This document shows positions 51,217 through 61,310 of a stretch of 64,000 nt of DNA, piece by piece. A program made the position numbers and the translations under genes. Numbering within the stretch: position 1 is the first letter of the stretch; each line of letters starts with the position of its first letter. Under the pieces are notes generated by a model. That model saw only the letters and a program-made list of their open reading frames with translations, made no database searches and was not told where the DNA came from. The stretch is from Gemmatimonadales bacterium (GTDB lineage Bacteria > Gemmatimonadota > Gemmatimonadetes > Gemmatimonadales > GWC2-71-9): NCBI GenBank assembly GCA_011772755.1, contig WVYX01000244.1, positions 15,960 through 79,959 of the forward strand. The letters are read 5' to 3'.

Positions 51217-52323
51217 TCACTTCAACCCTTCCCTACCCAGTAGTTCGACAACCTCGAACGGATCACTGTCAGAACGCTGCTCAACTGCTGTGACGATGCG
51301 CGCAACGGCGGCCCGTACATCCCCCTCCGCGCGCTGCAGTACACGGTCGAACAGGCGTAGGCGCGTGCGATAGATACGGCCAGCAATCACACTGGCGTTG
51401 TTGAGGGGGCGCAGGGCCAGGCGATCACCCCGGTAAACCTCGAGCTCCGCTGCCAGCGGCCCTCGCAGGCGCTCCCGCGCACGGCCAAACGCGCGGGAAC
51501 GCTCGACCTCCAGCCGGTCGGCGCCCAGTCCCGACGCGTAGATCGTGTCGAGCTCTGCACGGAGTTCTGCAAAGAAGTGGCCCAGACGTATTTGATCTCT
51601 CCAGATCGCCGCGGCCCGAGCAGCCAGCAGAGTATCGCCGCGACCGCGAAAAAAAGCCTCGGCGCCGCGATACCCCACGAACAGGGCAAAGCTCTCATCG
51701 AAGGGCGTCGCATTCGGAACGTACAGGGTGTTGTGGGCGATCTCGTGGAGCACCAGCTGAACCACAGCCACGGGATCGTCGCTGAGAGCGGTGGAGAGCA
51801 GTGGATCATTGAACCAGCCGAGGGTCGAGAACGCGGCTGCCGGCCGCAAGTAGGTGTCGTAGCTTCGGCGCTGGAGCCGTTCGGCAGCTGCCCTGCCAGC
51901 CCTGAAGTTGAAGAACCCTTTGTACGGGACGGTCCCCACGATGGGGTACCACCAGGTGTAGGGAACGAGGGCATCCCGCGGACTGGCCGTCAGGAGGAGG
52001 AGCAGGGTGTCCCGCCCGACGTCGGCAAACGTCGTGTACGTGTCTCCTGAAGCCAGGCCCAGGGAATCGGCGGCAAAGGTGCGTGCATCCAACACCAAAC
52101 GAAACTGGACGCGCCGTCCCGGCGACGTCCCCGAATCCGCGATCAACTCCTCGAGGGAGCGGCGCTTGAGCAGTATGCGGGCCTCTTCATACGCCGCCCG
52201 CATCACAAAGCGGACGTCTGCACTCAAGGCCGCTGCCGCACCGACCGCCAGCACCACCGCGGCGAGGGCGACGAGGAGGACCCGAATGACCACCCGCCGC
52301 CGCGGGACCGTGCACGGGCTCAC
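51217..52323 (-). CDS. Predicted aminopeptidase (PF10023-like)
   Basis: 368 residues with an N-terminal membrane anchor ([19 protein letters not shown]). [32 protein letters not shown] and the zinc motif HEIAH (about residue 191, in [12 protein letters not shown]), followed by [18 protein letters not shown], match the Aminopep (DUF2265) family of putative zinc aminopeptidases. The catalytic domain would sit on the outer side of the membrane. GTG 52323 lies in a GTGA overlap with the PorV-like gene. The substrate is unknown. Confidence 0.85.
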   Translation of the reverse strand: MSPCTVPRRRVVIRVLLVALAAVVLAVGAAAALSADVRFVMRAAYEEARILLKRRSLEELIADSGTSPGRRVQFRLVLDARTFAADSLGLASGDTYTTFADVGRDTLLLLLTASPRDALVPYTWWYPIVGTVPYKGFFNFRAGRAAAERLQRRSYDTYLRPAAAFSTLGWFNDPLLSTALSDDPVAVVQLVLHEIAHNTLYVPNATPFDESFALFVGYRGAEAFFRGRGDTLLAARAAAIWRDQIRLGHFFAELRAELDTIYASGLGADRLEVERSRAFGRARERLRGPLAAELEVYRGDRLALRPLNNASVIAGRIYRTRLRLFDRVLQRAEGDVRAAVARIVTAVEQRSDSDPFEVVELLGREGLK

Positions 52324-53285
52324 AGCGTTAATCGAGCGCCGAACTGGTGGGACGAGCGGCCGAGCAGATCGGAGGCCCGATAGGCGTAATCCAAGCTCAG
52401 GGCCCCGATGCGGAGGCTCCCCCCGTACGTCGCATTCGAAGCCGCCAACGCAGCCGCGTCGCCGCTATACCCGACGCGTCCAATCACACCCACGCCTCGC
52501 ACCACGACCCCGGCCTCGCCACCCACCACAATCCGAGCCTCCGCGTCCTCGGGCCACTGCGCCTCCAGAATGGACATCAGCCGGAACGACTCCTGCGGAT
52601 CAACATAGTTCATGGTGAACCCGAGGCGAGTGAGCCGCGGCAGGGTGAGGGAGGAAGCATCCCGCCAGTTGCCGCCAATGTTCTGCACTGCGAAACCGAG
52701 CGCCATGATGTCGAAGAATGCAATGGCGAGCCCGGCATCCACGCTGACTCCCCGCTCCACCGCGTCGCCCACCGTCCGCCGCACGACCTTCCCACTCCCC
52801 CCCAATGCAATCAGCCCAAAGCGATAGACGAGGGAACCAACACCCAGAAGCTCTCGGGCGTCCGCGCCCGGCGCCACGCTGGGTCCGAGGTAACTGGCCG
52901 GATCAGGTCCGAAGTCGAACAGGCGGCCGCCCAGGCCGATGTCGAATTGCCTGAGGCGCCACCCGAGGGCACCCGAGACCACGAACGCGTCGCCAGGAGC
53001 CGCCCGGTATCCTCCTTCCAGCGCGATGTGCCTGATCGTGGCGAGACCCGCAGGATTCGCGAACACCGCACCGGCATCGCCCACGATGGCGACAGCTGCC
53101 TCGTTGAGGCCCACCACACGAACGGACGCGGGTACGTGGAGGACATAGGGCGTGGTAGTGTCGACGGTCTGGGCGGCCAGGGGGAGCAGGGGGAAGAGCG
53201 GGAGAAGGAGCACGGGAAGAACAGCATGACGGCGTGGCGGCATCACAGCAGAGGTTTCCCTCGTTGCAACATCCCGCTCCTTCAT
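52320..53285 (-). CDS. PorV/UPF0164-like outer-membrane protein
   Basis: 321 residues from ATG 53285, preceded by GGGGTGG; ATG 53243 would give 307 residues starting directly at the signal peptide ([19 protein letters not shown]). The mature region starts with a short [24 protein letters not shown] segment (about 57-80), then alternating amphipathic strands, ending HQFGARLTL with a terminal aromatic/hydrophobic pattern. This matches PorV/PorQ-type FadL-like barrels. It is probably an outer-membrane protein. It lies between the metallopeptidase lipoprotein and the Aminopep gene. Confidence 0.78.
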   Translation of the reverse strand: MKERDVATRETSAVMPPRRHAVLPVLLLPLFPLLPLAAQTVDTTTPYVLHVPASVRVVGLNEAAVAIVGDAGAVFANPAGLATIRHIALEGGYRAAPGDAFVVSGALGWRLRQFDIGLGGRLFDFGPDPASYLGPSVAPGADARELLGVGSLVYRFGLIALGGSGKVVRRTVGDAVERGVSVDAGLAIAFFDIMALGFAVQNIGGNWRDASSLTLPRLTRLGFTMNYVDPQESFRLMSILEAQWPEDAEARIVVGGEAGVVVRGVGVIGRVGYSGDAAALAASNATYGGSLRIGALSLDYAYRASDLLGRSSHQFGARLTL

Positions 53286-53295
53286 CGTTCCACCC

Positions 53296-55464
53296 CTACC
53301 TGATCCGAATCACGTTCAGCCGTGGCACCGCCGCCGCGCTCACCGGACCGCCGGCAGAATCCCGCAGCCGGAGGGTGAATCCCCGCCCTCCCGGGTCCTG
53401 CACCACGCGAACGTAGTCGCCCGATCCCGAGTGCAGAACGCCGCCCACGTCGAAGGTGCCTCCCGTGAACAGCAACGGAACGATGGGAAACGGTCTGTCG
53501 AACCGCTGCGGCAGCTGGTCGTGTAGCGACCCGTAGGTGGTACGGAGCTCCCAGGTCACGTAGCGGAGACGGGGCGGAGCCGCAAAGTTGACCAGATCGG
53601 ACACGTAGTTCGCCAGAAACCACTCGGGAAGGAGCCGGGCCATGGGCTCACCCACGGCCGCGGCGACGTTCTCCCCTCCTGTGCGCTCGGTCTCCACCAA
53701 CCGCCGGCTCATGTCGGTCCCAAACTGATCCACCAACCAGCGAAGGAAGAGCCATGACGCTCCCCGTTCGGCCAGGGTCCCGGTGCCCTCGCTGAACAAT
53801 ACAAACTGCGAGCCCGGGTCCTTGAGGAAGCGGTAGGCATTGAACAGATCCCCGACGGCGAACTGCGACAGAAGCTTGTCGTCGCCGAGGGCGGCGAAGT
53901 GCAAACCCGCCAGTTCCTCCGACAGGTGGGACAATCCCTCATTGAGCCACAGTGCTTCCGAGTCGCCACCCCGCACCAGTACGTGCTGATGGTAGCTAAT
54001 CATGTGCTGCAACTCGTGCACGAACGTCACGGGCACAAGCCGCTGAATCACGTCGATCGTGATCGCACAGCTAACCGTCGCACCAGGGTCCGCCGCGAGG
54101 GTGTAGAACAGCTCGGCCTCATTGGAGGGGACGTTGAACCGTCCCGCGTCGACATCCACCGCGAAGAAGAACCCGGTGACGATAGCCGTCCCGCAGTCCT
54201 CCTCCGGCGTGAGCCCGTTGACTACCGGCGTCATCAGGATGAGCACGCGTCCATTCCGGTCGACATCCGATTCGGCGCCGAACGCCCGCGTGGCTACCTC
54301 GTAGAGGTCCTGGTCGAAGAGGCTGCCCAGCTGTTGGATATCAGTGTCCGATAGCCCGCCAGTGGGTGCGCCGAGGTCCTGGTAGATGGCCGCATGCTCG
54401 CCCACATACCGCACCTCTGCCGTCACTTTGGTGAACGCCTCTGCCGTACTGCAGGGCACCGAATCGCAGACGTGAAAGTCCCTGCGGTCACCGATCTTGA
54501 TCTCCGCCAGCGCGCCCACCCCGGCCTCGGGCGACAGCTGCCGTCTCGGCCCCCGCGCGAGCTCCGCTTCCCGCCTACGCAGGAGGTCGTGGAATCGCGT
54601 TGCTAGCGGGAGGCTCGCCTGGGGTGGCGCCGGACGGCTGACGACCGTCACGATCGAGTCCCCGAAGAGTCGATACTCGGCTGTAACCCCGGGGACGCTG
54701 GAGACCGATTGCGGCACGACCAGGTATTCCGCGCCGGAGGGTCCGGCTGGCGCAAACGTGGCGCATGCGTCGAGCGTCGCTGGGTCCAGAGACAGGTACT
54801 CACCCGACGCGAGGGTCAGTGCCCCAGCGGAGGCAACATAGGTCCCCGAGATGGCGTTCGACTGCGCTGCGCCAAACAGCACGTGGATTGCCACGGTACC
54901 AGGGACGAGACACGGGGGGACGATGGCGTTCAGGGTATCGCCCGCCGGAGAGGCCCCAAGGACGTGCGCCAGGGCAGCCCCAACCTCGACGCGCAGCGAG
55001 TCGCTCAAGTTGGCGCCGTAGAGAGCGATGGTATCGCCGCTGGCGAACGTCGCCGGCTCAACCCCGGTGAGCGTTGGCGGATCCAGCGCCACCGCGGAGA
55101 ACGACACCGACTTGTCCTCATCGACGACCAACGTCGCCCGCACCCCGTAGCTACCTGGCTCCTGGCCGAGAGTGAGGACGACCTCCGCTCGTCCGGTACC
55201 GTCAGAGACGGTGAGGGAGTCTGAGAGACCAGCACCGGTACCGGCCGTGACGGTCCAGCGCACCTGCGCCCGGGGCACCCTGCGGCCGTCACTGGCGCTA
55301 ACCGCGGCCGCCAGCGGTCCTGGCAGGCGCGCACCGGCAAATGCCTGCTGGCCGTCTGTCTCTGCAACGATAGTCACGGTCGCGGGCGCCGGCAGGTCGA
55401 GATCGCCCCCACAGGCGCCGGCGGCGAAGAACACGACACCGGCGCCGAGCAATCGAGCCTTCAA
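53296..55464 (-). CDS. Ig/IPT-domain lipoprotein with M30-like zinc peptidase
   Basis: 722 residues from TTG 55464, which follows GGAGGACTC; upstream in-frame ATGs add 112 low-complexity residues. The lipobox is VVFFAAGAC (Cys about 18). The N-terminal part holds a bacterial Ig-like domain (ATVTIVAETDGQQAFAGARL) and an IPT/TIG domain (LTGVEPATFASGDTIALYG). The peptidase has HELQHMISYHQH (His at about 481 and 485) and WLNEGLSHLSEEL downstream, as in hyicolysin-type M30. A C-terminal beta domain follows. The protein is likely surface-anchored and secreted. Confidence 0.82.
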   Translation of the reverse strand: MKARLLGAGVVFFAAGACGGDLDLPAPATVTIVAETDGQQAFAGARLPGPLAAAVSASDGRRVPRAQVRWTVTAGTGAGLSDSLTVSDGTGRAEVVLTLGQEPGSYGVRATLVVDEDKSVSFSAVALDPPTLTGVEPATFASGDTIALYGANLSDSLRVEVGAALAHVLGASPAGDTLNAIVPPCLVPGTVAIHVLFGAAQSNAISGTYVASAGALTLASGEYLSLDPATLDACATFAPAGPSGAEYLVVPQSVSSVPGVTAEYRLFGDSIVTVVSRPAPPQASLPLATRFHDLLRRREAELARGPRRQLSPEAGVGALAEIKIGDRRDFHVCDSVPCSTAEAFTKVTAEVRYVGEHAAIYQDLGAPTGGLSDTDIQQLGSLFDQDLYEVATRAFGAESDVDRNGRVLILMTPVVNGLTPEEDCGTAIVTGFFFAVDVDAGRFNVPSNEAELFYTLAADPGATVSCAITIDVIQRLVPVTFVHELQHMISYHQHVLVRGGDSEALWLNEGLSHLSEELAGLHFAALGDDKLLSQFAVGDLFNAYRFLKDPGSQFVLFSEGTGTLAERGASWLFLRWLVDQFGTDMSRRLVETERTGGENVAAAVGEPMARLLPEWFLANYVSDLVNFAAPPRLRYVTWELRTTYGSLHDQLPQRFDRPFPIVPLLFTGGTFDVGGVLHSGSGDYVRVVQDPGGRGFTLRLRDSAGGPVSAAAVPRLNVIRIR

Positions 55465-55798
55465 GAGTCCTCCAAGCAGTAGAATTCCCCAACGCGGAGC
55501 GCCCAGCCCACCCGCCGCCCGCGTCTGGTCGCACAACATAGTGGCCCCACAGGCCCGTGAGTAGCGAGCAGCATCACATCGATGGTAAACCCGCGTCCCG
55601 CTTCCCCATACCACCGGCGGGCACCCAGCGGTTCCCCAAACCCTCCGGCCCGTCCTCCCACCGCTCCAGCAACGGTGATCCCGGGACCGTACCTGACGTC
55701 CGGCTGGCGGTCGTAACCCGCTACACGGCCAGGAGATAGGGCATTTCGCGCCATCTTTGACAATGGAGAACAGCCTGAATAAGCTTAGCGATTGCCCC
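55465..55798. other. 334-base divergent intergenic region
   Basis: Separates the lipoprotein peptidase (leftward) and dnaE (rightward). I see no open frame with coding character in it. The only promoter-like signal is the TTGACA box at 55757 described separately. Confidence 0.5.
55757..55785 (+). promoter_or_regulatory. Putative dnaE promoter
   Basis: A perfect TTGACA at 55757-55762 and, 17 bases later, TAAGCT at 55780-55785 (3 of 6 to consensus). Transcription would begin roughly 7-10 bases before ATG 55799. This argues that the 14 codons upstream of that ATG are promoter, not coding. Confidence 0.4.
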
Positions 55799-58700
55799 AT
55801 GGCGTTCGTTCATCTTCACACCCACTCGGAATATTCGCTGTTGGATGGCGCGAATCGGATTCCGGACCTCGTGGCCCGGGTGTCCGAGTTGGGGATGGAC
55901 AGCCTCGCGATCACGGATCACGGGAATCTGCATGCGGCCTGCTCGTTTTACGAGCACGCAAAGGCAGCCAAAATCCGGCCGATCCTAGGATGCGAGGCCT
56001 ACCTGGCGTTCGGGTCGCGGCACGACCGAGACCGGCCAGCCTGGGCGCCAGCCTACTACTCACACCTGGTGCTGTTGTGCCGGAACCGCACCGGCTACAA
56101 CAACCTGATCAAGCTTTCGTCGATGGCTCATCTGGAGGGTTACTACCGGCGCCCGCGAGTCGATAAGGAAGTGTTGGCCCAGCACGCGGAGGGTCTCGTC
56201 TGTCTAGCGGCCTGCCTGTCCGGGGAGATCGCCCTATGGCTCCGCCAGTCGAACTACGAGGAGGCCCGGCGTTCGGCTGAGTGGTTCTCCACCACCTTCG
56301 GACCCGATGGCTTCTGGCTCGAGGTTCAGGACCACGGAATCCCCGATGAGAAGATCGTGCAGGAGGGTATGTACCGGCTGTCGGACGACCTGGGCCTCCC
56401 GGTAGTCGCCACCAACGACGCCCATTACCTGGAGCGGGCGGATCACGAGGCGCACGACTGCCTGCTGGCCATCGGAACGGGCAAGGACCTGGACGACCCC
56501 AATCGCTTCCGTTTCTATGGCTCCGAGAGCTACGTCAAGTCGCAAGCCGAGATGGCCGAGCGCTTCCCGAACCGGCCCGATCTGCTAGAAAACACCGCGC
56601 GCGTGGCCGAGCTCTGCGAGTTCGACTTCGAGAAGCGCTACTATCTGCCGGAGTTTCCGCTTCCTGCCGAGCACACCTCGGACAACGACCTCCTGGTTGA
56701 GCTCGCCACGACCGGCGCCGAGCAACGTTATGGCGAATCGCTGCCCGCGGAGGTCCAGCAACGCCTCGAGTACGAGTTAGGGGTAATCACCAAGACCGGC
56801 TATGCCAGCTACTTCCTGATCGTCCAGGATTTCATCCAGGCAGCGCGGGAGCGGGGTATTCCCGTGGGACCCGGTCGCGGGTCCGCCGCTGGCTCGCTGG
56901 TGGCCTACGCCCTGGGCATCACCAACATCGACCCACTGCGCTTCGATCTCCTGTTCGAGCGGTTCCTCAACCCCGAGCGGGTGTCCATGCCGGATATCGA
57001 TGTGGACTTCTGCTTTGAGCGCCGCGGCGAGGTGATCGAGTACGTTCGCGAGCGGTATGGCCGAAATAGCGTCGGTCAGATCATCACCTTTGGAACCCTC
57101 AAGGCCCGGGCGGCTGTGCGGGATATCGCCCGCGTGCTGGGTGTGAGCCCCGCCGAGGCCGACAAGATCGCGAAGCTCATCCCGTCGGGTCCGGGATATC
57201 ACCTCTCGGTATCCCAGGCCGCACACAGGGTGCCGGAACTCGCGCAGCTCATCCGGTCCGATGGCACGATGGAGCGCCTGGTCGATCTCGCCCAGCGTAT
57301 CGAGGGGCTAGCCCGTCACGCGTCCGTCCACGCTGCCGGGATCGTCATCGCTCCAGGCCCTCTCGACGAGTACGTGCCGGTGTGCGCCCCGCCGCAACGC
57401 AGTGCTGGTGCCGCTCCTGGGGGCGAGGAAGCGATCATCACGCAGTACGACATGATCGGCCTTGAGCAGGTTGGCATGTTGAAGATGGACTTCCTCGGTC
57501 TCAAGACACTCACGGTGATCCACGATGCCGTGGAAATGATCCGGGAGCGGCACGGGGTAGACGTCGACTTGGACGAACTCGATCTCGACGACCCGGGCGT
57601 GTACGAGCTGTTACGCGATGGTCGTACAGCGGGCGTATTCCAGTTCGAGTCCCCACTGGCAACCGAGATCGTGCACCAACTTCGGGTGGACCGGTTCGAC
57701 GACCTGGTGGCCACCAACGCACTGATGCGTCCCGGCCCACTCGATTCCGGGATGCACCAGGTCTACACCCGCCGCAAGCGTGGTGAGGAGGAAGTGCGCT
57801 ACCCCCACCCCGCGGTGGAAGAGGTTCTGGCACCGACGTATGGGGTCATCCTCTACCAGGAACAGGTGATGCGCATCGCCCATGTCCTGGCCGGCTTCAC
57901 GCTGTCCGAGGCCGACGTGCTTCGGAAGGCCGTGGGTAAGAAGGATCAGGAGCTCATCGAGCACGAACTGGAGCGCTTCGTGGATCGGTGTGTCGAGCGG
58001 GGTCACCCCCCTCGCGTAATCAGGGATATCGCTGGCCAAATCAAGACGTTCGGTCGCTACGGCTTCAACAAGTCCCATTCCGTCGCGTACAGCATCCTGT
58101 CGTTCCAGACGGCGTGGCTCAAAGCGCACTACCCCGCGGAGTTCATGGCAGCCCTGCTTTCGTCCGAGATCGGCGACACAGACAAGGTGGTGTCCTACAT
58201 CAACGAAGCACGGGAACTCGGGCTTGCTGTCCTGCCGCCCTCGGTAAATGAATCGGGCTGGAAGTTCACCGTCATTGGCGATGCCCAGATCCGCTTCGGG
58301 CTCGGAGCGGTGCGCCACGTCGGGCGGGGGGCCATCGAGTCCATCATCGCCGGCAGGGATTCGCAGGGACCATACCGCTCCATTGCTGACTTCTGCGGGC
58401 GCGTAGACCTCCGGCTCTGCAACAAGCGGGTTACCGAATCACTCATCGCGGCCGGTGCACTAGACCAACTCGGGGGACACCGGGCGCAGTTGATCGCTGC
58501 GCTCGACAGTGCGCTCAATGAGGCGCAGCTGCTACAGGCGGAGCGGGAATCAGGTCAGGTGTCGCTGTTCGGCGAGGCCGCGGAGGCCCAGACACCTCCA
58601 CCCGCTCACCAGCTTCCGGACGTCCCCCCTTGGTCGGAGGCGGAGCGCCTCGCCAGGGAGAAGGGAGTCGTCGGCTTCTTCATCTCCGGGCACCCCTTGG

Positions 58701-59287
58701 GACGCTTCCGGGAAGAGGTGCAGCTGTTCGGAACCCGCACCACCGCCACGTTGGGCTCCTGGAGCGAGCACAAGGTGCGGGCTGCCGTCGTCGTGACGGC
58801 CGTCAAGCGACGAATCAGCAAGAAGACGGGCGCCGAGTACGCACGCCTTACGGTGGAGGACTTCCACGGCACGGCAGAGGCCATTGTCTTCCCCGAGACA
58901 TGGGGGAAGCTCTCGCAGACGATCGTTCCCGATGCCGCCCTGCTCCTCACCGGGGGCTACAGCGCCCGAGACCGGGGCGAGGACCGGGCGCCGTTCATCG
59001 TGGAAGAAGCCCAACCGCTGGTGGAACTCAGGACATCGGGGGCCATCGGTGTCGCCTTGGAGCTCCGGTCGGGCACGGGATCCGAGCCAGAGGCCGCCCG
59101 AGCCATCAAGGCACTGTGCGCAGCGCATCCGGGGCCCGCCCCGGTGTTCGTTGACTGGAGCGACGGCAACGGAGCTACCGCGCTGCTTCGTTCCCGGGAC
59201 ACCCAGGTGGCTCTGGACGAAGACTTCTTGGATGCCCTGCGACAACTAGTCGGCACCGATCGCGTGCGGCTGGTCAGGGCACGGTAG
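55799..59287 (+). CDS. dnaE: DNA polymerase III alpha subunit
   Basis: 1162 residues from ATG 55799; MAFVHLHTHSEYSLLDGA is the usual DnaE beginning, so an earlier TTG at 55757 is not used. The PHP domain fills residues 1-270. Palm-domain catalytic Asp residues are in MPDIDVDFCFERRGE (about 398). The middle domain contains YGFNKSHSVAYSILSFQTAWLKAHYPAEF (quoted only by its start), then helix-hairpin-helix, an OB-fold (VVTAVKRRISKKTGAEYARLTVEDF, start only) and a tau-binding tail. It is the replicative polymerase. It heads an operon with accA, ricT and metG. Confidence 0.96.
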   Translation: MAFVHLHTHSEYSLLDGANRIPDLVARVSELGMDSLAITDHGNLHAACSFYEHAKAAKIRPILGCEAYLAFGSRHDRDRPAWAPAYYSHLVLLCRNRTGYNNLIKLSSMAHLEGYYRRPRVDKEVLAQHAEGLVCLAACLSGEIALWLRQSNYEEARRSAEWFSTTFGPDGFWLEVQDHGIPDEKIVQEGMYRLSDDLGLPVVATNDAHYLERADHEAHDCLLAIGTGKDLDDPNRFRFYGSESYVKSQAEMAERFPNRPDLLENTARVAELCEFDFEKRYYLPEFPLPAEHTSDNDLLVELATTGAEQRYGESLPAEVQQRLEYELGVITKTGYASYFLIVQDFIQAARERGIPVGPGRGSAAGSLVAYALGITNIDPLRFDLLFERFLNPERVSMPDIDVDFCFERRGEVIEYVRERYGRNSVGQIITFGTLKARAAVRDIARVLGVSPAEADKIAKLIPSGPGYHLSVSQAAHRVPELAQLIRSDGTMERLVDLAQRIEGLARHASVHAAGIVIAPGPLDEYVPVCAPPQRSAGAAPGGEEAIITQYDMIGLEQVGMLKMDFLGLKTLTVIHDAVEMIRERHGVDVDLDELDLDDPGVYELLRDGRTAGVFQFESPLATEIVHQLRVDRFDDLVATNALMRPGPLDSGMHQVYTRRKRGEEEVRYPHPAVEEVLAPTYGVILYQEQVMRIAHVLAGFTLSEADVLRKAVGKKDQELIEHELERFVDRCVERGHPPRVIRDIAGQIKTFGRYGFNKSHSVAYSILSFQTAWLKAHYPAEFMAALLSSEIGDTDKVVSYINEARELGLAVLPPSVNESGWKFTVIGDAQIRFGLGAVRHVGRGAIESIIAGRDSQGPYRSIADFCGRVDLRLCNKRVTESLIAAGALDQLGGHRAQLIAALDSALNEAQLLQAERESGQVSLFGEAAEAQTPPPAHQLPDVPPWSEAERLAREKGVVGFFISGHPLGRFREEVQLFGTRTTATLGSWSEHKVRAAVVVTAVKRRISKKTGAEYARLTVEDFHGTAEAIVFPETWGKLSQTIVPDAALLLTGGYSARDRGEDRAPFIVEEAQPLVELRTSGAIGVALELRSGTGSEPEAARAIKALCAAHPGPAPVFVDWSDGNGATALLRSRDTQVALDEDFLDALRQLVGTDRVRLVRAR

Positions 59288-59296
59288 GAAGCGACC

Positions 59297-60259
59297 GTGG
59301 CGAACGGATTCAGCCTCGATTTCGAGAAGCCGATTGTCGACCTCGAGCGGCAAATCGAGAGCCTCAGGCGCATGGCCGCTGACCGCGAGCTCGACGTAGA
59401 GAGCGAGATCACACCGCTGGTGGCGAAGCTGGCAGACCTGAGACGGGAGATCTATCGCGGGCTGACGCCGCTCCAACGGGTGCAAGTTGCGCGGCATCCT
59501 CGGCGACCGTACTCGCTGGACTACATCAACCGGATCTTCACAGACTTTGTCGAGTTGAAGGGCGACCGGCTGTTCCGGGACGATCCGGCCATCGTAGCGG
59601 GGTGGGCCCGCCTCGATGCGCAACCGATCATCGTCATCGGCCAGCAGAAAGGGCGTGACACGAAGGAAAACCTGCAAAGGAACTTCGGGATGCCCCATCC
59701 GGAAGGATACCGCAAGGCACTGCGCCTGATGCGAATGGCCGAACGCTTCCGTGCGCCGGTAATCACGTTGATCGACACGCCCGGGGCCTACCCGGGGCTC
59801 GGGGCGGAAGAGCGCGGGCAGGCAGAGGCGATCGCCCGGAACCTGGAAGAGATGGCCGCCCTCAGGACGAGCGTCATCGCGGCAGTGATCGGTGAGGGCG
59901 GGTCAGGTGGTGCGCTGGGCCTCGGCCTGGCGGATCGCGTACTCATGATGGAGAACGCGATCTACTCCGTGATCTCGCCTGAGGGGTGTGCCGCGATCCT
60001 TTGGAAGGACGCGTCGCAAAAGGAACGAGCGGCGGAAGCGCTGAGGCTCACGGCGCAAGACTTGCACGAACTGGGTATCATTGACGAGATCGTGCCGGAA
60101 CCGCCAGGCGGGGCGCACACTGACCCCGACGGCGCGGCCAACACCCTCGCGGCATGTTTGGAATCCCACCTGGGCGAGCTCGCGGATGTCGAACCGGAGG
60201 AGCGCGTCCGTCAACGGGCCGAGAAGTACCGCAAGATCGGTCGAATTGTCGAGGGCTGA
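59297..60259 (+). CDS. accA: Acetyl-CoA carboxylase carboxyltransferase subunit alpha
   Basis: A 320-residue AccA that, with AccD, transfers the carboxyl group from biotin to acetyl-CoA to make malonyl-CoA. [20 protein letters not shown] opens the protein; [44 protein letters not shown] and [33 protein letters not shown] (starts only quoted in part) are family signatures. GTG 59297 follows dnaE by nine bases, giving the common dnaE-accA pair. No accD is nearby. Confidence 0.95.
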   Translation: MANGFSLDFEKPIVDLERQIESLRRMAADRELDVESEITPLVAKLADLRREIYRGLTPLQRVQVARHPRRPYSLDYINRIFTDFVELKGDRLFRDDPAIVAGWARLDAQPIIVIGQQKGRDTKENLQRNFGMPHPEGYRKALRLMRMAERFRAPVITLIDTPGAYPGLGAEERGQAEAIARNLEEMAALRTSVIAAVIGEGGSGGALGLGLADRVLMMENAIYSVISPEGCAAILWKDASQKERAAEALRLTAQDLHELGIIDEIVPEPPGGAHTDPDGAANTLAACLESHLGELADVEPEERVRQRAEKYRKIGRIVEG

Positions 60260-60260
60260 T

Positions 60261-61310
60261 TTGTCAGAGCTAGTCGAAGTCCGTTTCAAAGGCAACCGGA
60301 GAGCGTGCTTCACCTGGGAGGAGGCATCGTCCCTCGCCCTGGGCGACCCAGTGGTCGTGGCGGTGGAGCGTGGGGAGGACCTGGGCCGGGTGTCAGCGGT
60401 TGGGGCAATTGCCGAGCGAAAGTGTGGGGTAGGATGCAATGGGTGTTCTCTGGGCGAGTTGCCTGAGGCCACTGGCAAGGTGCTCCGCAACGCATCGGTG
60501 GAGGACGCCCATTTGTCGAACGAGCTCCGCAGGGCCGAGGAAGACGTGCGCCGCAAGGTGATGGAGCGGGTGCAGGCCCATGGGCTGCTGATGAAGGTCT
60601 CCGACGCCGAGTGGCAGTGGGACCGCAAGAAGCTCACTGTCTATTTCACCGCAGACAAGAGGGTGGATTTTCGCGCCCTGGTGCGCGACCTCGCGGGACT
60701 CTTCCGAACCCGCATCGAGCTTCGGCAGATCGGAGCGCGAGACGAGTCGAAGCGACTGGACGGCGTCGGCCGCTGCGGGCGGCAGTACTGCTGCTCCTCC
60801 TGGCTCCCGGAGCTCCGCCCTGTCAGCCTCTCACTGGCGAAGGACCAGCAGCTCTCGCTGAACCCGAGCCAGATTTCCGGTGGTTGCGGGCGGCTGTTGT
60901 GTTGCCTGCGCTACGAGCACGACTTCTACGTCAGCTCCCGCAAGCGATTCCCCAAGGTGGGACGCCGTCTGCGTACGGAACGCGGTACCGAGAAGGTCGA
61001 AGCGGTGGACATCTTCCGCGACCGTGTGCTTCTCAAGGGCGAGGATGAGACGACCCGCACCGTTATGCTGTTTGACCTCAAGCAGGAGGTCGCAGCGGAG
61101 ACCGCTGGCACGGCCGCCACGGAGAAGCGCCCAGCGGAGCCGGCATCCGAGAGTGCCGAGGCTGCGCTGACGACGCAGGAGGTGGTGGAGGCGGTGAGTC
61201 CTCGCAAACGCCGGCGGCGCAGGCGACGAAAGCGTGGCCGCCGGGGCAGCCGGCGACGCTCCCGAAGCGAAGACCGGCCTGATAGCCCGAAGGACGAGCG
61301 TGATGACTAA
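60261..61310 (+). CDS. ricT: PSP1/RicT-family regulator with Arg-rich tail
   Basis: 349 residues from TTG 60261, which lies five bases after GAGGG and one base after the accA stop. The PSP1 C-terminal domain is complete: ERKCGVGCNGC (about 50-60), RCGRQYCCSSWL, and SGGCGRLLCCLRYEH give the Cys pattern that binds Fe-S clusters in RicT (YaaT) complexes, which promote mRNA maturation. SADKRVDFRALVRDLA-like and RTRIELRQIGARDE strands sit between. The last 45 residues are an Arg-rich run (RKRRRRRRRKRGRRG) not typical of the family. It overlaps metG by eight bases. Confidence 0.88.
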   Translation: MSELVEVRFKGNRRACFTWEEASSLALGDPVVVAVERGEDLGRVSAVGAIAERKCGVGCNGCSLGELPEATGKVLRNASVEDAHLSNELRRAEEDVRRKVMERVQAHGLLMKVSDAEWQWDRKKLTVYFTADKRVDFRALVRDLAGLFRTRIELRQIGARDESKRLDGVGRCGRQYCCSSWLPELRPVSLSLAKDQQLSLNPSQISGGCGRLLCCLRYEHDFYVSSRKRFPKVGRRLRTERGTEKVEAVDIFRDRVLLKGEDETTRTVMLFDLKQEVAAETAGTAATEKRPAEPASESAEAALTTQEVVEAVSPRKRRRRRRRKRGRRGSRRRSRSEDRPDSPKDERDD

